From contig JAAFHM010000165.1 in the NCBI GenBank assembly GCA_013298375.1, forward strand, positions 1 through 9,654: DNA of 9,654 nt. The letters are read 5' to 3'. Positions 1-5,787 of this stretch are shown piece after piece (the first letter of the stretch is position 1; each line of letters begins with the position of its first letter). The notes under the pieces were generated by a model that was not told the DNA's origin, ran no database searches, and saw only the letters and a list, made by a program, of their open reading frames with translations. The position numbers were made by a program, and so were the translations under genes. This DNA comes from Ignavibacteria bacterium. GTDB lineage: Bacteria; Bacteroidota; Ignavibacteria; Kapaibacteriales; UBA4661.

Positions 1-28
1 CTTGATGGTCAGTAGTTACTATTCAACA

Positions 29-36
29 CAAATATA
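29..36 (-). promoter_or_regulatory. possible -7 element (TATATTTG) of a leftward promoter
   Basis: On the minus strand these bases read TATATTTG, matching the Bacteroidota -7 consensus TAnnTTTG. No TTTG stands 19-21 bases upstream, so only half the promoter is present. It lies past the dxs terminator and points out of the left edge, where it could serve a leftward gene that is not in the window. An 8-base match like this can occur by chance. Confidence 0.25.
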
Positions 37-72
37 CTATTTCTCAGTTTGTAAACACGACCTAAGCGTAGA

Positions 73-174
73 ACGGATTTCCCGGAAAACCTTCCGACAA
101 CATACGCACGTTTAACCATTACCGGGAAACCCGTGCGACGGCAGCGTTCACGCACTCCTCAGCCGTCGGACGGG
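73..174. other. geneless stretch with dense, partly competing inverted repeats
   Basis: Two stems can be drawn. Stem A pairs 73-85 with 122-134: 13 pairs, with one A-C mismatch that becomes a G-U wobble in a minus-strand RNA. Stem B pairs 130-134 with 170-174 and 136-142 with 162-168: 12 pairs with one G-G mismatch and a 19-base loop. They share 130-134, so they exclude each other. Smaller hairpins, such as CGGG-AAA-CCCG at 123-133, sit inside. No gene over 40 codons is convincing here. It could be a structured RNA, an untranslated leader of a gene beyond the left edge, or a palindromic repeat. I do not recognise a known RNA family. Confidence 0.35.
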
Positions 175-196
175 AAGACCTGACCTGAACAGTTAC

Positions 197-242
197 AAAA
201 AAAATAAAGCCGATGCTTCCCACAAGGAAACATCGGCTTTTT
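197..242 (-). terminator. rho-independent terminator of dxs (possibly bidirectional)
   Basis: A 10-base perfect stem, AAAGCCGATG at 206-215 with CATCGGCTTT at 231-240, is extended by TTCC/GGAA (217-220 with 226-229) around a short loop. On the minus strand the hairpin is followed by a U-rich tract (complement of 197-208), starting 45 bases after the dxs stop codon. On the plus strand it is followed by only five Ts, so termination of rightward transcripts is possible but weaker. Confidence 0.85.
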
Positions 243-286
243 CGCCAATCATACTCTTTAAGTTTTGTCAATGTTTGCGCGGCATT

Positions 287-2305
287 CTACCGTCCAACAA
301 GCTCCGCCGTGTCTAAATGCTGCGGAAAACCGATAAACTCTTTCACGACGCTGGCGATACCCTCAGCATCCAAACCTAAGTCGTGCCAAAGTTCTTCCTG
401 CGTACCATGCTCGACAAAAATATCATCAATGCCGTGAATATAAACATCGGTTGTGCGATTATGCTTTGTGCCGACGTACTCCAAGACAGCACTACCGAAT
501 CCGCCTTGTTTTTGCCCATCTTCAACGGTGATAATTTTCTCAAAACGGCTGCAAAGGTCGTCCATAAGCGCCGTATCAAGCGGCTTGACAAAACGCGCAT
601 TCACGACTTCTGCCGAAATACCTTCTTGCCATAGGAGTTCTGCGGCTTGCAAGGCTTTATGCACCATATTTCCAATAGCAACAATAGCCACATCCCGCCC
701 GGAGCGCACAATTTCGCCCTTTCCAAGTGGTAGTGCCTGCATTTGTCCTATCGGAACACCAATGCTATTGCCACGCGGGTAACGAAGCGAGACAGGACCT
801 TGCTTGTAGTGATAGACCGCCGAATACAGCATATTGCGAAGTTCCTGCTCGTCTTTCGGAGCCATCACAACCATGCCTTGAATACAGCGCAAATACGCCA
901 AATCCAGCACTCCATGATGCGTCGGACCATCTGCCCCCGCCAAACCGCCCCTGTCCAGTGCAAAGACTACGTGCAGATGCTGCAAGGCGCAATCATGCGC
1001 AATATGGTCAAAAGCGCGTTGGAGGAACGTCGAATAAATAGCGACCACCGGAACAATACCCTCACACGCCATCCCTGCGGCGGCAGTTACGGCATGACCT
1101 TCTGCGATGCCCGTATCAATCACGCGCTCCGGCATTTTGTCGTGGAGCAGGTTTAATCCCGTTCCATCGGGCATAGCGGCAGTGATGCCGACGATATGCG
1201 GGTCTTTTTCGCAGAGTTCCACCATTGCTTGCCCAAAAACGTTCTGGTACAAAGGTGGAAGCGGCACATCGGGCTTTTTTGCCAGCGATTTACCCGTAAT
1301 TTTGTCAATTTTGCCAATCGCGTGAAGGAATTGTTTATCGCCTTCTGCGGGCGCATAGCCCTTGCCTTTTTGCGTCGTGATATGCAGCAGCACCGGTCCT
1401 TCGATGTCTTTGACCGATTCTAAAATTTTCACAAGTTGCGGCATATTGTGTCCGTTGATGGGACCAAAATACTTGAATCCAAGCGCCTCGAAGAGCATTC
1501 CGGGTGTGAACACCGCCTTGATACCGCCTTCGATTTTATGCACCGCCTGACGAATGCGGTCGCCGAAATCATCCATTCTATCGGTCATATCGGAAATTGA
1601 GCCGCGTAATTTCTGAAGCGTCGGCGACGTGAAAACATTCGTAAAATAATTCGAGATAGACCAAACATTCGGTGCAATGGACATATTGTTGTCGTTCAAA
1701 ATCACTAAGATTTTGCGCTTCTGTACACCGCAATTATTCATGGCTTCATACGCCAGACCGCCTGTCATTGCGCCATCGCCGATGACGGCAACGACGTTAT
1801 AATCCTCGCCTTTCACATCGCGGGCTGTTGCCATGCCGAGAGCGGCGGAAATGCTCGTAGTAGCGTGTCCGGCACCAAAGGAATCATACTCGCTTTCGGT
1901 ACGCTTCAAAAATCCTGAAAGACCGCCTTTTTGACGGATGGTATGCAGTTCGTGTTTGCGCCCGGTCAAGATTTTATGCGGGTAGCCTTGGTGTCCGGTG
2001 TCAATGACGATTTTGTCTTTGGGCGTATTGAAAACGTAGTGCAGGGCGACAGTGAGTTCCACTGTGCCGAGTCCTGCGCCAAAGTGTCCGCCGACCTTGG
2101 TGATGGTGTCCACCATGTATTCGCGGACTTCGTTGGCAACGTCGGTGAGCGCTGCGGGCGGAAGTTTACGCAAATCTGCGGGATAGTTGATGTGGTCGAG
2201 ATAGTGATAATGAAATGGCTCATGCGCCGCGTGGTTACTTGCGGGATGACCATTGTTCGTGCTTCCGTTTAGGTGAACCCCATTATTAGTGCTTGATTGA
2301 TTCAT
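287..2305 (-). CDS. dxs: 1-deoxy-D-xylulose-5-phosphate synthase
   Basis: Cytosolic thiamine-diphosphate enzyme that condenses pyruvate with glyceraldehyde 3-phosphate to 1-deoxy-D-xylulose 5-phosphate, the entry step of the MEP isoprenoid pathway and a precursor for thiamine and pyridoxal phosphate. All three transketolase-like domains are present. The N-terminal domain has GGHFGAGLG (72-80), GHQGYPHK (104-111), the ThDP/Mg motif GDGAMTGG (176-183) and NDNN (204-207). The pyrimidine domain has IAEGHAVT (400-407), with E402 in the place of the catalytic glutamate, then STFLQRAFDH and GADGPTHHG (457-465). The C-terminal domain has VEDGQKQGGFGSAV and FVEHG (630-634). Its 672 residues exceed the usual 620-640 because of a polar Asn/Gly/His-rich N-terminal tail of about 30 residues. 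The next in-frame Met is residue 64, inside the conserved domain, so the start at 2305 stands. It lies 59 bases downstream of the PLP enzyme gene, probably in one transcript. Confidence 0.97.
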   Translation of the reverse strand: MNQSSTNNGVHLNGSTNNGHPASNHAAHEPFHYHYLDHINYPADLRKLPPAALTDVANEVREYMVDTITKVGGHFGAGLGTVELTVALHYVFNTPKDKIVIDTGHQGYPHKILTGRKHELHTIRQKGGLSGFLKRTESEYDSFGAGHATTSISAALGMATARDVKGEDYNVVAVIGDGAMTGGLAYEAMNNCGVQKRKILVILNDNNMSIAPNVWSISNYFTNVFTSPTLQKLRGSISDMTDRMDDFGDRIRQAVHKIEGGIKAVFTPGMLFEALGFKYFGPINGHNMPQLVKILESVKDIEGPVLLHITTQKGKGYAPAEGDKQFLHAIGKIDKITGKSLAKKPDVPLPPLYQNVFGQAMVELCEKDPHIVGITAAMPDGTGLNLLHDKMPERVIDTGIAEGHAVTAAAGMACEGIVPVVAIYSTFLQRAFDHIAHDCALQHLHVVFALDRGGLAGADGPTHHGVLDLAYLRCIQGMVVMAPKDEQELRNMLYSAVYHYKQGPVSLRYPRGNSIGVPIGQMQALPLGKGEIVRSGRDVAIVAIGNMVHKALQAAELLWQEGISAEVVNARFVKPLDTALMDDLCSRFEKIITVEDGQKQGGFGSAVLEYVGTKHNRTTDVYIHGIDDIFVEHGTQEELWHDLGLDAEGIASVVKEFIGFPQHLDTAELVGR

Positions 2306-2364
2306 GGCAAACGCCCAAAGTGTTGATAAGGAAAGGTGTTGCGGTGGATTAAATAATTGACCGA

Positions 2365-3519
2365 TTATTTCAATGCTTGCTCAATATCTGCAAGCAAATC
2401 TTCAATATCTTCGATGCCGACCGACAAGCGGACAAGCCCGTCGGTAACGCCTAAGCGGTCGCGGGTTTCTTTGGGAACGCTACCGTGCGTCATGCTTACG
2501 GGATGACAAACCAGCGATTCCACGCCGCCCAGCGACTCAGCGAGAGTAAAGACGCGCACCGAAGAAGCAAATTGTTTTGCTTTGTCCAGCGAACCAAGTT
2601 CAATCGAAATCATTGCCCCAAAGCCGCGCATTTGCTTCTTTGCCAGCTCATGTTGCGGATGCGTCGGCAGCCCCGGATAATAGACTTTTTTGATGGCAGG
2701 GTGCTTTGCACAAAAATCAGCGATTTGCCGCGCATTTTCCTCATGCTGCTTCATGCGTACTGCCAGCGTTTTGATAGAGCGTAAGCAAAGCCAACATTCA
2801 AACGGTCCCGGCACAGCACCGACGGCGTTTTGGAGGAATTTGATTTGATCAGCAATATCCTGACGATTTGTTGCCACAATCCCGCTCACAAGGTCGGAAT
2901 GCCCACCCAGATACTTCGTTGCTGAATGAATGACAATATCTGCGCCCAAACGAAGCGGCTGTTGGATATACGGGCTTGCAAAGGTATTATCCACAACCAT
3001 CATTGCTCCGGCTTCTTTCGCAATCGCCGCCACTGCCGCAAGGTCGGTGAGCATCATCATCGGGTTCGTGGGCGATTCGGTGTAAATCATTTTCGTTTTT
3101 GGTGTTAACGCCTTGCGCACAGCTTCGGGAGCGGTCATATCAACGTAGGAGAATTCCACACCAAAGCGGCGCAAAATCTTGTCAAAAAGGCGGAATGTGC
3201 CGCCGTACATATCTTCGGCAGCAATAACGTGGTCGCCACTGGAAAGCAGTTTCATAATCGTATCAATCGCCGCCAAGCCGCTTGCAAAGGCGAATCCCCA
3301 TGCTTTTTGGTCGTTTCCGGCTTCGAGTGCGGCGAGATTTTCTTCCCATTTGAAGCGTGTCAAATTGTGCGTCCGCGCATACTCGAACCCCTTGTGCTGC
3401 CCGATTCCCTCTTGGGCGTAGGTAGAAGTCTGGTAAAGCGGCACAGTTACTGCGCCGGTAAGCGGATCAGGTTCTTGCCCCGTGTGGATGGCAGTTGTCG
3501 CAAAGCCTTTATAGTGCAT
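2365..3519 (-). CDS. PLP-dependent trans-sulfuration enzyme (cystathionine gamma-synthase or gamma-lyase)
   Basis: Member of the Cys/Met metabolism PLP enzyme family (fold type I). It either makes cystathionine from an activated homoserine and cysteine (MetB) or cleaves cystathionine to cysteine (CGL); sequence alone does not decide. The 384 residues are family-typical. Visible signatures: the Tyr/Arg pair that binds the phosphate of the neighbouring subunit's PLP in YART (Y48, R50), the ring-stacking tyrosine in MYGGT (Y105), the PLP aspartate in VVDNTF (D177), the Schiff-base lysine in SATKYLGGHSD (K202) and SLGGVESL (329-336). Gly at 106-107, where methionine gamma-lyases carry Cys, argues against MGL. 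The usual NPTR reads NLTR (52-55), followed by an atypical FKW. It is the first gene of a probable two-gene leftward transcript with dxs and diverges from folC. No riboswitch fits in the 171-base upstream region. Confidence 0.9.
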   Translation of the reverse strand: MHYKGFATTAIHTGQEPDPLTGAVTVPLYQTSTYAQEGIGQHKGFEYARTHNLTRFKWEENLAALEAGNDQKAWGFAFASGLAAIDTIMKLLSSGDHVIAAEDMYGGTFRLFDKILRRFGVEFSYVDMTAPEAVRKALTPKTKMIYTESPTNPMMMLTDLAAVAAIAKEAGAMMVVDNTFASPYIQQPLRLGADIVIHSATKYLGGHSDLVSGIVATNRQDIADQIKFLQNAVGAVPGPFECWLCLRSIKTLAVRMKQHEENARQIADFCAKHPAIKKVYYPGLPTHPQHELAKKQMRGFGAMISIELGSLDKAKQFASSVRVFTLAESLGGVESLVCHPVSMTHGSVPKETRDRLGVTDGLVRLSVGIEDIEDLLADIEQALK

Positions 3520-3563
3520 GATGTTGTCTGGGAGAAATGGAAAAACAAGAGTAAAAGAACAAG

Positions 3564-3587
3564 AAAGAGCGCAAATTTACGCTTTTT
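3564..3587. promoter_or_regulatory. 24-base near-palindrome with -7-like element upstream of the PLP gene
   Basis: The two 12-base arms, 3564-3575 and 3576-3587, pair at 10 of 12 positions around the centre AAA|TTT. Read leftward the centre contains TAAATTTG (complement of 3572-3579), a full match to the Bacteroidota -7 element. It stands about 50 bases before the PLP gene start, as a promoter should, but no TTTG is found 19-21 bases further upstream. A dimeric regulator bound here would cover the promoter, so this is a candidate operator. That role is inference. Confidence 0.35.
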
Positions 3588-3616
3588 TGAGGAAAGCACG
3601 TGAGAAAAAATGAGTG

Positions 3617-3647
3617 TTTGCGGTGTACGCCGAAAATGCTAGTTTTG
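3617..3647 (+). promoter_or_regulatory. Bacteroidota-type promoter of folC (TTTG-N19-TAGTTTTG)
   Basis: TTTG at 3617-3620 and TAGTTTTG at 3640-3647 are separated by exactly 19 bases, matching the -33/-7 consensus of the primary sigma factor of Bacteroidota (TTTG-N19-21-TAnnTTTG). Transcription would start near 3652-3656, some 35-40 bases before the ATG at 3691. A start there makes the in-frame TTG at 3658 an unlikely initiator, because almost no leader would precede it. Confidence 0.6.
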
Positions 3648-3690
3648 CCTTTCGCGCTTGTCCTTGCTTCCATCTGCCTTCAAAACCGCA

Positions 3691-5052
3691 ATGAGCAATA
3701 TTTCTGCACATATTCTCCCTTCAACACTCCATGAAATTTTGGAGGAACTCTACACGTTGCGGCGTTTTCACGCTTCAGCAGGGCTGCACCGCATCCAATC
3801 GCTTTTGGAAGCACTTGGCAACCCGCAAGACCGCTTTCCATCTATCCATATCGCCGGAACAAACGGTAAAGGAACGGTTTCATCGGTCATTGCGTCGGTG
3901 CTTACTGAGGCGGGTTTCCGCGTTGGTTTGTACACATCGCCCCATATTTTGCGTTTTAATGAGCGTATCCGTATCGGAGGCGTAGAAATCAGTGATGATG
4001 AGCTATTGCGACAAATGCAGCGTTTAATGCCGCTTGTAATGGCGGAAAATGCTACGTTCTTTGAAGCCGCAACAGCACTGGCATTTCGGCATTTTGCCGA
4101 TAACGACGTGGACGTAGCGGTGATAGAAACAGGCTTGGGCGGGCGTTTGGATGCGACAAATATCCTTTCTCCCCGCAATGTTCTGATAACAGCCATCACG
4201 TCCATTGACTACGACCACACGGAATATTTAGGCGACACGCTGCCCGAAATTGCATCCGAAAAAGCAGGTATTATGAAACGTGGAGCGCCCTGCATTGTTG
4301 CCGAGCCTCGTCAAATCTTGCGCCCTACTTTTGAAAAGTATGCAGCGCAGGCAGAATCGCCCTTGCATATACTGGATGAGCAGTATGCCGTCAGTATTAC
4401 GCGGCTTTCGTCGGATTTTTTGATGGAGATTGCGCTTTCGTCGCCGAAACACACCTTGCACGGCGTAGAATCACGGCTTTGTGGGACACATCAAGCGCGA
4501 AATATTTTGACGGCATTTGCGGTGCTTGAGCATATTCACACCCAGTTCCCCATCACCCCCGACCAATTCCGAAGCGGCTTGCAGAATATTTCCGTCAATA
4601 GCGGCTTGCGCGGACGCATCGAACTTCTTCGCGCCGCGCCGCCAATCGTCATGGACGTAGCACACAACCCTTCCGGTGTGGCAATGCTGATTCAAACCCT
4701 CATGAGATGCGGCTACGACGGTGTGCGTTGGAACGTCCTTTTTACGGCGATGCAGGACAAACAAGCGGAAACAATGTTGGCAGCACTCGCGCCCGTCGTG
4801 CAGAATTTGTATGTGCCGACGCTTGATTTTGCCCGCGCCCGCGCTGCCAGCGATATTGTACAAACCGCTTTAGGCTTGGGTTTGCCCGCAGAGGCATATC
4901 CTTCCGTTGCGGAGGCTTGCCGGGCAATGCTGGCGCGAAATGAGCCGCTTTTGATAGCGGGGTCGTTTCACTTGGCGGAAGAGGCGCTGCATTGGTGGGA
5001 AGCGCTGGAAAGCCAAAACAAGAGCCAAAATATTATTCTTCCAACTGCTTAA
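3691..5052 (+). CDS. folC: bifunctional folylpolyglutamate synthase / dihydrofolate synthase
   Basis: Cytosolic Mur-ligase-family ATPase that adds L-glutamate to dihydropteroate and/or to reduced folates, which retains folates in the cell. With the ATG at 3691 the protein has 453 residues, within the usual 420-460. Motifs in order: P-loop AGTNGKGT (55-62), TSPHILRFNERI (82-93), ETGLGGRLDATN (146-157), HTEYLG (176-181), SEKAGIMK (189-196) whose K191 is the expected carbamylated lysine, and the C-terminal-domain motif DVAHNP (322-327) with GSFHL near 424. In-frame TTG at 3658 would add eleven unconserved residues; the ATG fits the promoter better. There is no Shine-Dalgarno sequence. Whether both synthase activities are present cannot be told by eye. 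Its last 20 bases overlap the end of marR on the other strand. Confidence 0.95.
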   Translation: MSNISAHILPSTLHEILEELYTLRRFHASAGLHRIQSLLEALGNPQDRFPSIHIAGTNGKGTVSSVIASVLTEAGFRVGLYTSPHILRFNERIRIGGVEISDDELLRQMQRLMPLVMAENATFFEAATALAFRHFADNDVDVAVIETGLGGRLDATNILSPRNVLITAITSIDYDHTEYLGDTLPEIASEKAGIMKRGAPCIVAEPRQILRPTFEKYAAQAESPLHILDEQYAVSITRLSSDFLMEIALSSPKHTLHGVESRLCGTHQARNILTAFAVLEHIHTQFPITPDQFRSGLQNISVNSGLRGRIELLRAAPPIVMDVAHNPSGVAMLIQTLMRCGYDGVRWNVLFTAMQDKQAETMLAALAPVVQNLYVPTLDFARARAASDIVQTALGLGLPAEAYPSVAEACRAMLARNEPLLIAGSFHLAEEALHWWEALESQNKSQNIILPTA

Positions 5053-5494
5053 TAATGCCGGAGCGTACCTTTTTCGTGAGGTTAATAAGCACTTCATGTT
5101 CCTCTGGGCTAAGTTCATTCATTACCGATTCAACGGCACTGGTGTAGCGTTTGTCGAGTTTATTGACGACGCGCCGCCCTTCGCGTGTCAGTTCGATATG
5201 ATAACTCCTTCGGTCGCCTTCGACGCTCGTGCGTACAAGCAACCCCTGTTTCTCCAATCTATCAAGCAAGCCGGTAATATTGGATTTATCAACAAGAAGT
5301 TTTCGGCTTAGATCGTTTTGTGTCATCGGCTTATTTGCCTCTTTGAGCAAAACGAGAATATTAAATTGTGCTTCGGAAGCAAGTTCAGGCTGAAAAATTT
5401 TTGTAGAAATTTTCTTCAGCATGAGCGATGTCCACCAAACGCTCATAAGCGCTTCGTGGGGTTTATCGTTCAGACGAATAGGAAGCTCGACCAT
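5033..5494 (-). CDS. MarR-family winged-helix transcriptional regulator
   Basis: DNA-binding regulator, expected to act as a dimer on a palindromic operator, often its own. With the ATG at 5494 it has 153 residues, normal for MarR. Helical dimerisation segments flank a winged helix-turn-helix: FNILVLLKEANKPMTQNDLSRKL (44-66), recognition helix VDKSNITGLLDRLEKQG (68-84), and the hallmark wing EGDRRSYHIELTREG (92-106) with D94 and R95-R96. The C-terminal helix carries LSPEEHEVLINL (128-139). No redox-sensing cysteine is present, as the sequence contains no Cys, so OhrR-type peroxide sensing is unlikely. A TTG at 5509 could add five residues. It diverges from the histidine kinase gene across 293 bases and runs tail-to-tail into folC. 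The ligand is not predictable. Confidence 0.92.
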   Translation of the reverse strand: MVELPIRLNDKPHEALMSVWWTSLMLKKISTKIFQPELASEAQFNILVLLKEANKPMTQNDLSRKLLVDKSNITGLLDRLEKQGLLVRTSVEGDRRSYHIELTREGRRVVNKLDKRYTSAVESVMNELSPEEHEVLINLTKKVRSGIIKQLEE

Positions 5495-5557
5495 GATGGA
5501 AATTGGCAAAAATCAAAGGACGCGGGGGATTAGGGTTGTATTGGTGCAAACTTGCGG

Positions 5558-5583
5558 CGCAGAAGAGCGAAAGCGCTTCTGTG
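5558..5583 (+). other. small hairpin with GAAA tetraloop in the marR/kinase spacer
   Basis: In a rightward RNA, 5558-5565 pairs with 5576-5583 (eight pairs, one G-U). Above an A-G mismatch, GC pairs with GC and closes a GAAA loop at 5569-5572. No T-run follows, so it is not a terminator. It would lie in a kinase leader only if transcription starts upstream of it; in the marR leader (opposite strand) the stem is slightly weaker. No function is assigned. Confidence 0.25.
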
Positions 5584-5585
5584 AG

Positions 5586-5593
5586 TAGATTTG
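5586..5593 (+). promoter_or_regulatory. possible -7 element (TAGATTTG) for the histidine kinase gene
   Basis: TAGATTTG is a full match to TAnnTTTG on the plus strand, but no TTTG lies 19-21 bases upstream. It would give a leader of about 190 bases before the kinase ATG. It is the only such match pointing right in this spacer. Confidence 0.25.
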
Positions 5594-5605
5594 CTGTACG
5601 ACGGC

Positions 5606-5633
5606 AATATACGGAAAGTCGTTGAGTTCTCAA
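5606..5633 (-). promoter_or_regulatory. possible marR promoter (TTGAGA-N16-TATATT)
   Basis: Read leftward, TTGAGA (complement of 5628-5633) and TATATT (complement of 5606-5611) are separated by 16 bases, a fair sigma70-like match. It would leave a leader of roughly 100 bases before the marR ATG. The -35 hexamer lies inside the palindrome at 5621-5634. This organism's other clear promoter follows the Bacteroidota consensus, so a sigma70-style match here is weak evidence. Confidence 0.3.
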
Positions 5634-5634
5634 C
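5621..5634. promoter_or_regulatory. candidate MarR operator palindrome (GTTGAG-TT-CTCAAC)
   Basis: Two perfect 6-base arms separated by two bases lie in the spacer between marR and the divergent kinase gene. MarR proteins typically bind short dyads of this kind near their own promoter, and this one overlaps the -35 of the possible marR promoter. It is 127 bases from the marR start and 154 from the kinase start. Binding by this MarR is inferred from position and symmetry alone. Confidence 0.4.
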
Positions 5635-5787
5635 AGTGTTTTTGTAAACTATTGTCGAACATCGTAAAGAATTGATTGATACAAAATTTCGTTGGCAATG
5701 AACGTTAATTCTCTTTGTTAGAGATTCCGCCTTGCGTAAATTCCCGTGCAATTTCCCACCGACATTTCACGAATTTATCACGCTTCC

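Noticed and set aside
2..115. Plus-strand frame open from the window edge to a TAA, a possible 3' end of an upstream gene
   Set aside because: Only 37 codons, no recognisable motif, and it runs through the inverted repeats; chance cannot be excluded.
11..121. Minus-strand 36-codon ORF starting MVKRAYVV within the left geneless stretch
   Set aside because: Too short, no ribosome-binding or conserved feature, and it coincides with palindromic sequence.
727..1156. Long open frames on the strand opposite dxs and opposite the other genes
   Set aside because: They are antisense shadows of well-identified genes, without recognisable protein motifs.
3658..3690. Upstream TTG start for folC adding eleven residues
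   Set aside because: The added residues are not conserved in FolC, and the predicted transcription start lies only a few bases before this TTG.
3520..3690. SAM or other riboswitch upstream of the PLP gene
   Set aside because: The leftward leader would be only about 50 bases and shows no riboswitch-like helices.
5005..5030. Short direct repeat AGCCAAAA near the end of folC
   Set aside because: Two copies in a coding Ser-Gln-Asn stretch; trivial local duplication.
5495..5509. TTG start for marR adding five residues
   Set aside because: ATG at 5494 already gives a full-length MarR protein, and no ribosome-binding site favours the TTG.
5746..5787. GTG start for the histidine kinase adding 14 residues
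   Set aside because: A downstream ATG is available and the extension shows nothing conserved; not decisive either way.
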